Source: a virus
Direction: 5' to 3' (one strand)
Length of the DNA: 22,490 nucleotides
IMG/VR virus record: IMGVR_UViG_3300046517_001238
Location: 1 to 22,490 of that record
Made by a program: the position numbers and the translations under genes. Position 1 is the first letter of the stretch; every line of letters begins with the position of its first letter. Positions 14,080-21,117 of this stretch are shown piece after piece. Under the pieces are notes generated by a model that was not told the origin of the DNA, ran no database searches, and saw only the letters and a list, made by a program, of their open reading frames with translations.

Positions 14080-14598
14080 TTACTCCCGCTGTTCGGACAT
14101 CGCCTTGATCTGTTCGATCATCTTGGCGGCGATCCCTTCGAACAGACCCGGAATGCGGGCCTCGAATTCGTTGGCCTGCCGCATCAGGTGATCGGCCTCG
14201 TCATTGGCCCGCACACGATCGGCGTCGGACGGCAGTGCATGCAGCCCCACAAGAATGTCGAGCCGTTGGTGCCGCAGATGAACTGCTTGACGCTGACAAT
14301 CGAGCGCCTCGCAGAACCGGTCCTCGAGCTCGGCATCGATGGCCGCGAGTTGCGGATTGCGAGCAGGCGCCTGGCCGGAGGTCGCCTCGGTCGCCGACAG
14401 TGACGCAGTTTCCGTGGCCGGCAGTTCGCCGGCGGCTGGACTGGCCGCCCCCGGATTGGCCGTCTCTGCGTTGGCCGTCTCTGCGTTGGCCGGCGGCCCA
14501 GACTGCGCCGCGGGCACGGAGCCCGGGTCGCTCGCATCTGCGGCCGGTGGCGGCGGATCGCCGGCAGGCGGGCCACTGGTCGCTGTGTTCTCGGACAT
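14080..14598 (-). CDS. Pro/Ala-rich helical protein of the head module, unknown
   Basis: This is a 172-aa protein. Residues 1-85 are low complexity (Pro, Ala, Thr, Ser, Gly), including NAETANAETAN, which is encoded by a 15-bp direct repeat. Residues 88-172 are helical and charged (AAIDAELEDRFCEALDCQRQ, HQRLDILVGLHALPSD, DEADHLMRQANEFEARIPGL, AAKMIEQIKAMSEQ). The frame is open from a TTG at 14616, but the ATG at 14598 has GGAG six bases upstream and is preferred. It sits between protease/scaffold and decoration genes. A scaffold-assisting or head-internal role would suit a disordered-plus-helical protein, but no family is recognised. Confidence 0.72.
   Translation of the reverse strand: MSENTATSGPPAGDPPPPAADASDPGSVPAAQSGPPANAETANAETANPGAASPAAGELPATETASLSATEATSGQAPARNPQLAAIDAELEDRFCEALDCQRQAVHLRHQRLDILVGLHALPSDADRVRANDEADHLMRQANEFEARIPGLFEGIAAKMIEQIKAMSEQRE
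14456..14491. repeat. 15-bp tandem duplication inside the Pro/Ala-rich gene
   Basis: TTGGCCGTCTCTGCG occurs twice in direct succession (14456-14470 and 14471-14485) and is followed by six bases of a third copy. It keeps the reading frame and encodes two NAETA units. It is likely a slippage product in a disordered linker. Confidence 0.8.
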
Positions 14599-14657
14599 GA
14601 TTGACTCCGTTACCAAAGTGAATGACCGCGAGTGGGCAATGACGCGAGAGCGTGAAC

Positions 14658-15104
14658 TCAGGAGGCCTTGCGGTTGGCGTTGGCCTCGGTGACAACGGCG
14701 GCGTGGAGTTGCGGGTGCTCGCGAGACACTGCGCTGACGGCCTTCGGCCGGCGCATCCCGAGCTTGACCTTCGCCTCGACGAATTCGTTAAACTTCTCGA
14801 GCGAGCTGCCGCCCCCCTCCTCGCTGCCGCCTTCCGACTTCCCGTCCTTCAACGGTCGGACGCCGGTCTCGGCGAGACGGGCCTTGTCCTCGGCCGCCTT
14901 GATCTTTTCGGCCGCTTCTTTCTGGGCCAGTGCGACCTTGGCATCGGCGTCCTTCTTCGCCTGCTCGATCTGGGCCTGCTGGTGCCCCATCCAGCCCTTG
15001 ACGGCGGCATCGGCCGTCGCGCCGGCCTTCAGCTGATCGCAGATGAAATCGGGAGTCGCGCCCGGGCAGGCCGCCACAATGTCCTGATAACTTGCCGCTG
15101 CCAT
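14658..15104 (-). CDS. Nested in-frame scaffold protein (Nu3-like)
   Basis: An internal ATG at 15104, codon 304 of the protease gene, is preceded by AAGGGG at seven bases and would give a 148-aa protein starting MAAASYQDIVAACPGATPDF. The product contains a small N-terminal segment and then a long Ala/Lys/Glu coiled helix (AKKDADAKVALAQKEAAEKI). It ends in a basic helical segment (VKLGMRRPKAVSAVS) suited to capsid binding. Expressing the protease C-terminal domain alone as scaffold is the lambda C/Nu3 strategy. There is no separate scaffold gene of the usual kind elsewhere in the module. The ribosome site and the context are seen directly. The expression itself is inferred. Confidence 0.6.
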   Translation of the reverse strand: MAAASYQDIVAACPGATPDFICDQLKAGATADAAVKGWMGHQQAQIEQAKKDADAKVALAQKEAAEKIKAAEDKARLAETGVRPLKDGKSEGGSEEGGGSSLEKFNEFVEAKVKLGMRRPKAVSAVSREHPQLHAAVVTEANANRKAS

Positions 15105-16013
15105 TTTTTTCCCCTTGTTCAAGGTCTTCATTGAAGCGGCGCGGGCCACGCCCAGCGCCTGGTCAAAACTTCCGACACCGTCCGCCAGACCGCAGTCAAC
15201 CGCTTCCTGGCCGACCCAGACCTGGCCGGTCGCCAGCTTGCGAATGTCGTCGATCGACATCTCGCGGCCGCGTGCGACGCCCGCCAGGAACTGCTCGTTG
15301 AGCGCGTTGATCTCACGCTGGTAATCGGCCAGCTGGTCGGCTGTGACTTCCGTCCCCGGCACGCCGGCCCCTTTGAACTGCCCGGCGCGCACGACATGCA
15401 CCTTATAGCCTTCCTTCGACGCCGCCATACTTTCGTCGACGACGACCCCGTATGTGCCGATGGAGCCCCCGAGACACGTTTTCTGGAGGATGAGCTGAGA
15501 ACACTGCGCCCCCACCCAAAAGGCCGCCGAGGCGACCATGTCCTCGCCCAGGCCGATCACCGGTTTCTGGAGCGCCGCGGCCGCCACGTCGTCGGCCAGT
15601 TCCGACGTGCCGGCCACCGTCCCCCCTGGGGAGTCGATCACGAGCAGGATGGCCCCGACTTCCGGATCCGCCGCCGCCGCCCGGATGGCCCGCCGAGTTT
15701 CGACCGTGCTGGCCGATTGGCCCAGACTGGCCCGCTGTTTCTGCATGCGGCCCCGGAGTTCGATCGTCGCCACGCCCCCCGCGTCGCGAGTGTAGGCGAC
15801 CGCTGGCGAGTCGCCGCGGCCGGCGGCGACTTCCGGGGCCTTGGACGACAGGTGCAGCGCCACGTCGACGCCACGGATCGTGCGGGCCAGCGACTGGAAC
15901 TCATTCTCCCGCATGGCCCAGGCCCCCAGCCATTCCTCGAGGTACGGCACCTGCGACATGCCGGGCAGGGGGCTGAATTCAGCAGCGGTGACTTCCATGA
16001 CAGGCTCGGTCAC
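14658..16013 (-). CDS. S49-family capsid maturation protease with fused scaffold domain
   Basis: This is a 451-aa protein starting with GTG at 16013, which overlaps the portal stop as GTGA and has GGGAGGA at ideal spacing. The in-frame ATG at 15998 is a weaker choice. Residues about 80-290 form an SppA/S49 peptidase domain with ATIELRG, VIDSPGGTVAG, DMVASAAFWVGAQ (Ser162 as nucleophile), GGSIGTYGV and AGQFKGAG (Lys214 as general base). The Ser-Lys spacing of 52 equals that of Bacillus SppA. Residues about 304-451 are a charged helical tail with IEQAKKDADAKVALAQKEAA, typical of a scaffold. As in lambda C/Nu3, the protease domain would be incorporated into the procapsid through this tail and then cleave the scaffold. 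An internal start at 15104 supports this. Confidence 0.9.
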   Translation of the reverse strand: MTEPVMEVTAAEFSPLPGMSQVPYLEEWLGAWAMRENEFQSLARTIRGVDVALHLSSKAPEVAAGRGDSPAVAYTRDAGGVATIELRGRMQKQRASLGQSASTVETRRAIRAAAADPEVGAILLVIDSPGGTVAGTSELADDVAAAALQKPVIGLGEDMVASAAFWVGAQCSQLILQKTCLGGSIGTYGVVVDESMAASKEGYKVHVVRAGQFKGAGVPGTEVTADQLADYQREINALNEQFLAGVARGREMSIDDIRKLATGQVWVGQEAVDCGLADGVGSFDQALGVARAASMKTLNKGKKMAAASYQDIVAACPGATPDFICDQLKAGATADAAVKGWMGHQQAQIEQAKKDADAKVALAQKEAAEKIKAAEDKARLAETGVRPLKDGKSEGGSEEGGGSSLEKFNEFVEAKVKLGMRRPKAVSAVSREHPQLHAAVVTEANANRKAS

Positions 16014-17587
16014 GATTTTCCTCCCGGGTTGCCTGACGGTGCGGCGGCCTCGTTGGCCTGGGCCTGGGTGGCGAGCTGGATGGCGGCCGTCGCCTTGTCG
16101 ACCATTGGAATCGAGACGACCTCGCGCCAGTCGACGCGGGCCTCTTTGAATTCGTTGTTGAGCGCCTCGGCCGCGACGATCGCCCGCCGAATCAAGCCGG
16201 CGTTGTCCTCGATGATCTCGTCGTGAACCTCGGTCAGGTCCCGCCCATGGGCCGCCTGGATGCGACGCCGGCTGTTCAGACAGCGGCTGGCCTCCATGTC
16301 GTCCGCCGTGATGTCGGTGAGCGGCTCGACGTAGGCGAACTGCGGCGGGTTCCAACGGTGATCGAAAATGCGCGGGCCGAGTTTCTCCGCGGCCGCCTGC
16401 AGAGCGGAGTCCCGCGCGATCAGCCGGCGCAGCCACCATTGATAAACGGGCCGGTGGAACTTCGAGACCATCCAGGCCTGGATCTGACGGAAGCGAATCC
16501 GGGCCTGGTCGATCGCCCCGCGCCATCCGCTGAAATTTGTCCGACTCGGGTCTAGCAACAGCACGTGAACCGGCAGATCCAGATTGATCGCGATGAACGT
16601 GAGCAGCAGCATCGTGTGGGGGAAGAATTCGGGCGACGGGATGCTGGGCGAGAAGGCCTCGAGCTTCTCATCGACCTCCGAAAAGAACTCCAGCCCGGCA
16701 GAATAGCCGGCGATCGATCGACTGCCGGTGGGACTGTCCTCGACGACGATGCCGTTGGTGTCGACCTTCTTCGTCGGCTCCCAGTGCTCGCCGCGGTTGT
16801 GCATGATCGCCACGAGCGCCGCGGCCTGCGCCTTGACCAGCGTCGCGAACTGCACGTCGTCGTGTTGGCCGACCGTATCCGAGCAGGGAGCCAGAAACGT
16901 GATGCCGCGACGCTGGCTGAAACGCGTGGGCATGTACAGGTGCAGCACCTGGCGGCGGCCCTCCGAGTCGCGGGCGTCGATCGGTTCGATGTCGCCGACC
17001 CTGCTGACCGCCTGCATGGGGCTCAGGTTCTCTTTCGTGAACCAGTACTGCTTGCGCTTCGCGTTGTCGTCGAGCAGCACGCCATTAACGACGTTGCGGG
17101 TCGTCCTGGACGGAGTGCGGCAACGGTGGGCCTCGCGCCATTGCAGCCGGTTCGTGTTGAGCGGCAGGCAGAACGTGTCACCGTCCGTGACCACCGACGA
17201 GAGGGCCAGCCCTTCCATTTCGGCGAACGTCAATTCCCCCTCGTGATCGCATTCGTCGGGCTCCGTCGACCAGCCGCGCCAGTTGTCGCGGATCCGGGCG
17301 TCGACCTCTTTGTCGCCAGTCTGCGGGTCATGGCGGAAGCCGTCCTGCACGATGTTCGCGACTAGCCGGCGGATCCCCTGGCCGACAACCTGGTCGTTCC
17401 GCTGGTAGTGCCGAGCCCGCTCGAGCATGTGGAGCCAGCGCGCCTCGAAGCGATAGTGATAATCGGCACCCGAGCCCATCGGCTGCACGCCGGTGAGCCG
17501 GGGCACGAATCGCGACTCGTGCGCCATCCGGAAATCGGCCCGCAGTTGGTCGTATACCTCGGCCAGTGATGGTCGCGTTCGCGGCAT
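16010..17587 (-). CDS. Portal protein (lambda gpB family)
   Basis: This 525-aa protein has the size and layout of lambda-type portals. The N-terminal helix region contains WLHMLERARHYQRNDQVVGQGIRRLVANIV (about 51-80), matching the usual ARDLxRNxxxxxxxxxxxxxxVVG region. SSVVTDGDTFC lies near 130-140. The stem/helix segment DPSRTNFSGWRGAIDQARIRF is at 346-366, followed by PVYQWWLRRLI (380-390). It forms the dodecameric ring at the head vertex through which DNA is packaged by the terminase. The ATG at 17587 overlaps the upstream stop (TAATG), and its own ribosome site is weak, so it is coupled. The 3' end overlaps the protease start. Confidence 0.9.
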   Translation of the reverse strand: MPRTRPSLAEVYDQLRADFRMAHESRFVPRLTGVQPMGSGADYHYRFEARWLHMLERARHYQRNDQVVGQGIRRLVANIVQDGFRHDPQTGDKEVDARIRDNWRGWSTEPDECDHEGELTFAEMEGLALSSVVTDGDTFCLPLNTNRLQWREAHRCRTPSRTTRNVVNGVLLDDNAKRKQYWFTKENLSPMQAVSRVGDIEPIDARDSEGRRQVLHLYMPTRFSQRRGITFLAPCSDTVGQHDDVQFATLVKAQAAALVAIMHNRGEHWEPTKKVDTNGIVVEDSPTGSRSIAGYSAGLEFFSEVDEKLEAFSPSIPSPEFFPHTMLLLTFIAINLDLPVHVLLLDPSRTNFSGWRGAIDQARIRFRQIQAWMVSKFHRPVYQWWLRRLIARDSALQAAAEKLGPRIFDHRWNPPQFAYVEPLTDITADDMEASRCLNSRRRIQAAHGRDLTEVHDEIIEDNAGLIRRAIVAAEALNNEFKEARVDWREVVSIPMVDKATAAIQLATQAQANEAAAPSGNPGGKS

Positions 17588-17874
17588 TAGCAGCGGATAT
17601 CCGAGACGTCGATGTAACGGTCCACCTGGCCGCCGCCGTTCGCGGCCAGCCAGCGGCTCGCCCGGAGCCGCTCTTCGCGGATCGACATCGCGTCGAATGC
17701 GATCGACCGTCCGCCCGCCTGCGTCATTTGGGTGGGGCGACGGCGAAGGAGGATCCGGCAGGCGGTGATGAACGCGGCCGCCTTGGCCGCGTTGCCATCT
17801 TCCTCATACGACGAGTTGTCGTCGTATGCCTGCCAGACCTGGGCGTCAGTGCTCGCGGCGTTCAGTGTGGACAT
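17587..17874 (-). CDS. Head-completion-like protein (gpW position)
   Basis: This is a 95-aa protein starting MSTLNAASTDAQVWQAYDDNSSYEEDG. It has a helix with KAAAFITACRILLRRRPTQ near 30-50 and then SIREERLRASRWLAANGG near 67-85. It lies between terminase and portal genes, where lambda has W, and its size is close to that of W-type head-completion proteins. Similar short proteins, with a Tyr-Glu-Glu-Asp-Gly motif and a helical pair, occur at this place in other phages. The same frame is open upstream and has an ATG at 18021 that overlaps the previous stop as ATGA. The extra 49 residues are poor in GC3 and contain a YQR repeat, so the shorter form is preferred although it has no clear Shine-Dalgarno. 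Confidence 0.7.
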   Translation of the reverse strand: MSTLNAASTDAQVWQAYDDNSSYEEDGNAAKAAAFITACRILLRRRPTQMTQAGGRSIAFDAMSIREERLRASRWLAANGGGQVDRYIDVSDIRC

Positions 17875-17923
17875 GCGGCCGGATAATCTCACAGGTTCGG
17901 TCGACTGCAAGAAATTTCCGAGT

Positions 17924-17959
17924 TGGTACGCGTGGTATCTTTGGTATCGTTGGTATATT
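17924..17959. repeat. Four tandem 9-bp TGGTA-led repeats
   Basis: TGGTACGCG, TGGTATCTT, TGGTATCGT and TGGTATATT follow one another without gaps at 17924, 17933, 17942 and 17951. The block is AT-richer than its surroundings and lies between the RHH-like gene and the head-completion gene, next to two palindromes. It looks like an iteron-type binding array, but no function is shown. Confidence 0.7.
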
Positions 17960-17990
17960 TCGCGCCGGCACACCGAATGCTTCTGCAGGT

Positions 17991-18029
17991 GACTGGTCAT
18001 GACCAGTCGCTGATCGGTCATGACTGATC
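17991..18029. promoter_or_regulatory. Twin palindromes, candidate operator
   Basis: GACTGGTCATGACCAGTC (17991-18008) is a perfect 18-bp palindrome. GATCGGTCATGACTGATC (18012-18029) is an 18-bp palindrome with one mismatched pair. Both share the core GGTCATGAC, and their centres are 21 bp apart, two helical turns, so proteins bound to them would face the same side. They straddle the stop codon of the RHH-like gene. No T-run follows in either direction, which argues against a terminator. Confidence 0.6.
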
Positions 18030-18380
18030 GACCGCCGCGGCCGCGGCCTCGATGGCGTCGGCCATCGACTCGAGCAGGTATCGCAGCGCGTCGGCATTCG
18101 ACCAGACTTGCCGTCCGTCTGGCCGCTTCGCCTCGGAAGCCCTGAGCGCGTTCCGATAGCGGGCGAACACGGCGGCTCCCCGCGGGCCGACCTGGACGTT
18201 CAGGTGAGCGCCGGTGTCCCCGTCGAGAGTCATTTCGCCGCCGGCGATGAGCTCGGTCTGGAAGCCGGGGCGCTCGGGTGCCCCCAGCGTCAGTGAAAGT
18301 GTGATCTCGGCCGGCGCTGTCGCCGCCTGGGGGGCCGCCTTGCCATTTCCGGTTTTTCCGGCGTTCTTCGTGCCTGCCAT
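18018..18380 (-). CDS. Ribbon-helix-helix-like DNA-binding protein
   Basis: This is a 120-aa protein. Residues 1-25 are a Lys/Ala-rich tail. Residues about 25-60 hold strands (EITLSLTLGAPE, GGEMTLDGD). Residues 59-113 fit a ribbon-helix-helix unit: a strand (HLNVQVG), helix A (GAAVFARYRNALRASEA), a turn with RPDGRQ, and helix B (SNADALRYLLESMADAIEA). RHH proteins bind DNA as dimers through the strand. The gene lies between the large terminase and the head-completion gene, a place where lambda has no regulator. Its 3' end overlaps a pair of palindromes, a possible operator. The ATG at 18380 has AGGAG upstream, and a GC hairpin repeat precedes it. The fold is proposed by eye. A small structural protein is the alternative. 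Confidence 0.6.
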   Translation of the reverse strand: MAGTKNAGKTGNGKAAPQAATAPAEITLSLTLGAPERPGFQTELIAGGEMTLDGDTGAHLNVQVGPRGAAVFARYRNALRASEAKRPDGRQVWSNADALRYLLESMADAIEAAAAAVDQS

Positions 18381-18393
18381 GTTTCCTGCTCCT

Positions 18394-18416
18394 GAATTTG
18401 GCGCGCCTGCGCGCGC
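18394..18416 (-). repeat. GC hairpin repeat, copy 2 (ahead of RHH-like gene)
   Basis: This stretch matches 13344-13366 at 22 of 23 positions and includes the identical core GGCGCGCCTGCGCGCGC. Here only the inner six base pairs (GCGCGC on both arms) are perfect, since the outer arm has changed to AGAA. It lies between the large terminase stop and the Shine-Dalgarno of the RHH-like gene, 14 bases before the ATG at 18380. Confidence 0.65.
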
Positions 18417-18425
18417 AGAAAGTGG

Positions 18426-20741
18426 TTAACGATCCGTGACAAAGAATGAGCCGTGCCCAGGGGGCGGAACGAGATTGACCGCGGGCCTCTGCACCGAGAG
18501 CGGCCGCGGAGCCCGATCGGGGATCCCCAGGATATTCGCTCCGCACATCGACGCCGCCACGCCATTGCCGACGATGCAGTCCCACCAGTGGTTATCAGGC
18601 TGCTGGGGCCGCGGTGGCGTCCACTCCCGCACCGAGCGGCCGCCGAAGGGAATGTCGTTGAATTTCTCGCTCGTCCAGTGCAACGCCAGCAGGGAGTGCC
18701 GCTGAGGGTCGTCGCCGAACAGCGACAGGCCGCTCCCGGATCCGGGCGCTACCAGCAGTCGCGAGAGGATGGTGGATTTCCAGAAATTCGCATCGAACAC
18801 GACGTGCCTGACCTCGCCGCGGCGTTCGACCGCCGGCATTCGCCAGTTCGTGCCGATCAGATCGCGCTCTTTCTTTCCTCGAGCGACGAACGGCGTGCTT
18901 TTGGCCCCGACATACATCCCGTGGCTGGGGGCCAGTATCTGTTTGAAGGCCGACTGCCCGATGAAGCGATACACTGTGTCGCGCGACAGGCCCCAATTCG
19001 CGTCGATCAAACAACGGTCGATCCGGAGCGGGGCCCCGTCCTGGCGGATCCAGTCGCGAACGAGCAGCTGGGCCGTCAGATTTTGAAGGGCCAGAAATAG
19101 CATTTCCTCGAGCCCCAGGCCCTCGAAGCCCGGCTCCTGCCGGAGTGGCCGCGGCAGATCGCCATAGAAAAACAGCGAACGCTCCTGGTCGGGGAAGGTG
19201 CCGTAGTCGAGCACCCAGCCCGTGAACCGCTGATCCCAGCCGCAGACCAGCCAATAAAACGCGTCAATCTGGAGGTCGATGAAGCAGGTGACGTATTGAG
19301 CGCTCGCGGGCGCGAGGCCGCGATCGAAGCCGTTGATCCGCTCGATGACCTGCGTCTCCTCGAGCTGCGATTGGCTCCCCAGTTCGGGCCGCGGATCGTT
19401 CTGGTATTCGGCAAAGAAACTCTCCGGGTTGTCGATCCATTTGTTCATCGCATTCTGAATCGCGGAGACGCATCCCTCGAGGCGGTGCTTCCAGCTGACC
19501 TCGGCCCCTTCGTCGAGCTCTGCCTGGTGCGCGCGATAATAGGCGTCGCCGGCGGCCCCCCGATCGCCGGCCTGCATGCCCGCGTGCCTGACCTCTCGAT
19601 ACTCCTTCCATCCCTTTTTATTGGTCGGCCAGGACTTGAGCATTTTGGTTCGGATGCCGTCCCACTCCGGTTTTTTGGAATGGTCGAGAAACTGATCGGC
19701 GAGGTCGCTGGGATAGATCACCGTGCAGGGCATGACGCATGCCATCCGGCGATCGGGGCCAGCCAGACCGAGGACGTCGCCCTCGATCAGTTTGACGCGC
19801 TCTTTCGTCGTGTTCGGATTCTTCGCCGACTCCCGCGTTTGCGGGTCGTCGGGAATCGCGAAGTCGGGGCGGCGTGTGATGATTCGCCGGCGGCCGTTCG
19901 GTTCGACAACGGTCACGTCGAACTTCTGCCCGCGGATCTGCCCGGTGATTCCGCAGGTGCTGACAATGCCGCCGGCCGATTCGGCTCCGGGAATATTCGG
20001 CAGCACGAGTGTGCCGCCCTCCCATCGAAGAAATATTCGCTTCCCCTCGTAGAGCAGTCGCCGCTGAGCGATTCCCTCGAGGCGGCGGACAGGGTAGCAC
20101 ATCTCCGGGAAGGCCCTGAACAGCCGATCGTTGTCCTCAATCTGCCGCTTGATCGTCGCGAGACGCTGAATGGCGTGGTCATCGTCGGGGCCGACAATGC
20201 ACACGAAGCCCCGGTGACCGTAGGCGAGCGCCCAGATTGCAGCGCATTCGGCGATCGTCGTTTTGCCGTAGCCCCGCGGCATGCCGACCGCGACGCAACC
20301 GCCATTGAGGATCACGTGCTGCAGCACGTCGAGCAGAACCAAGTGCTCATTAGACCACGGAAGCGGGAACTGGTCCGGAAAAAATGCCTTCAGGAACAAT
20401 CGCAGATTGTGCCGGCAGCGCTCCCGCAGGCGCGGCAACCGGCAGGCCGGGATAGTGCCGATCTCCCGAACGCTCTGCGCCTTCTCACGCTGGACGGCCC
20501 CCGATCGATCGCGGTGTGCCTCGTAGCCGTCGCCGGATCCGGCCGGCGCGTGCCGCCGGTCGAACAGCCACGCCACATAGCGGAAGAAATCGACCGTGCG
20601 ACCGTCGCCGATCCGCCAGCCGGCGCTCTGCCGATGGCGATGGAGAGTCCGCGGCACGATCACCGGGCCGATGTCTGTCGAATTGAGCAACGCCACCACG
20701 TCGGACGGCCTCAGCTTTCGCGGATCGATTGACGCCTTCAT
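18426..20741 (-). CDS. Large terminase subunit (TerL) with N-terminal TerS-like domain
   Basis: This 771-aa protein packages DNA into the prohead and cuts it. Residues 8-64 are a small domain (LRPSDVVALLNS, DFFRYVAWLF) that also occurs in the preceding 106-aa protein. The ATPase has a Walker A GMPRGYGKT at 153-161 (Lys160) and a Walker B region DFAIPDDPQT at 293-302, with Pro297 where a hydrophobic residue is more usual. The segment TRESAKNPNTTKERVKLIEGD follows. The nuclease domain starts near 480 with CFIDLQ (Asp489), continues with LIDANWG (Asp580) and ends with DNHWWDC (Asp721), giving three candidate metal-binding acids. The ATG at 20741 is chosen because the frame upstream reads as a shadow. 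Its ribosome site is weak. It lies 55 bases after the 106-aa gene. Confidence 0.9.
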   Translation of the reverse strand: MKASIDPRKLRPSDVVALLNSTDIGPVIVPRTLHRHRQSAGWRIGDGRTVDFFRYVAWLFDRRHAPAGSGDGYEAHRDRSGAVQREKAQSVREIGTIPACRLPRLRERCRHNLRLFLKAFFPDQFPLPWSNEHLVLLDVLQHVILNGGCVAVGMPRGYGKTTIAECAAIWALAYGHRGFVCIVGPDDDHAIQRLATIKRQIEDNDRLFRAFPEMCYPVRRLEGIAQRRLLYEGKRIFLRWEGGTLVLPNIPGAESAGGIVSTCGITGQIRGQKFDVTVVEPNGRRRIITRRPDFAIPDDPQTRESAKNPNTTKERVKLIEGDVLGLAGPDRRMACVMPCTVIYPSDLADQFLDHSKKPEWDGIRTKMLKSWPTNKKGWKEYREVRHAGMQAGDRGAAGDAYYRAHQAELDEGAEVSWKHRLEGCVSAIQNAMNKWIDNPESFFAEYQNDPRPELGSQSQLEETQVIERINGFDRGLAPASAQYVTCFIDLQIDAFYWLVCGWDQRFTGWVLDYGTFPDQERSLFFYGDLPRPLRQEPGFEGLGLEEMLFLALQNLTAQLLVRDWIRQDGAPLRIDRCLIDANWGLSRDTVYRFIGQSAFKQILAPSHGMYVGAKSTPFVARGKKERDLIGTNWRMPAVERRGEVRHVVFDANFWKSTILSRLLVAPGSGSGLSLFGDDPQRHSLLALHWTSEKFNDIPFGGRSVREWTPPRPQQPDNHWWDCIVGNGVAASMCGANILGIPDRAPRPLSVQRPAVNLVPPPGHGSFFVTDR

Positions 20742-20796
20742 GCCCGAGTCCCGGTCGCCAGCAGCGACCGCTTGTGGAGCGTGCCGCCGCCTGGAA

Positions 20797-21117
20797 CTAT
20801 TCCTTCCCCTCTCGCACCAGCCACGCCGCAAAGACGAACAGGTCGATGCGTCCCCTGGCGGCGACTGGCGCGCCCTGGGCTAGATCGGCCGCGATTGCAT
20901 CCTCGGTGATGTGTTTCCCGCCCGCCTGAACCAGTAGCCTCGACAGGTCCGCCACGGTGAGCGAACGGAGCGAGGGCTGGCTCGGCTGCTTTGGGGCGCT
21001 GGCCGCGTCCCGGACATTTTTGTTTTTCGGCGCGGCCCCGGTGGGCTTGGCCGACCGCCGTTTCAGAGACGACCGCTCTTGTCGAGTTCCGCCTTTTTGC
21101 CCGACAGGTTTTCCCAC
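20797..21117 (-). CDS. Putative small terminase / packaging DNA-binding protein
   Basis: This is a 106-aa basic protein. Residues 1-48 are Lys/Arg/Gln-rich and probably disordered. Residues 50-104 form a compact domain (LTVADLSRLLVQAGGKHITE, RIDLFVFAAWLVREG) that aligns with residues 8-64 of the following large terminase. The position directly upstream of TerL and the likely DNA-binding character suggest the small terminase role of recognising the packaging site. The start is GTG at 21117, inside the end of the methyltransferase gene (55-base overlap), with no good ribosome site. A CTG overlapping the methyltransferase stop is a possible alternative. The length is shorter than usual for TerS, so the role is tentative. 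Confidence 0.65.
   Translation of the reverse strand: MGKPVGQKGGTRQERSSLKRRSAKPTGAAPKNKNVRDAASAPKQPSQPSLRSLTVADLSRLLVQAGGKHITEDAIAADLAQGAPVAARGRIDLFVFAAWLVREGKE

Noticed and set aside
12260-14403. 358-aa and 375-aa plus-strand open frames
   Set aside because: Antisense shadows of capsid and decoration genes. They run through gene boundaries and the terminator.
16014-16526. N-terminal extension of the protease frame to 16526
   Set aside because: It reads as Arg/Gly/Pro-rich sequence inside the portal gene. The GTG at 16013 has an ideal ribosome site and the usual 4-base overlap.
17880-17915. Sigma70-like promoter TTGCAG with 16-bp spacer and GATTAT on the minus strand
   Set aside because: Both boxes match the consensus poorly, and the transcript would start almost at the ATG at 17874. 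Host promoter rules are unknown.
19296-20732. 478-aa open frame on the plus strand
   Set aside because: Lies opposite the large terminase, which has clear ATPase and nuclease motifs. The plus-strand product shows no motif.
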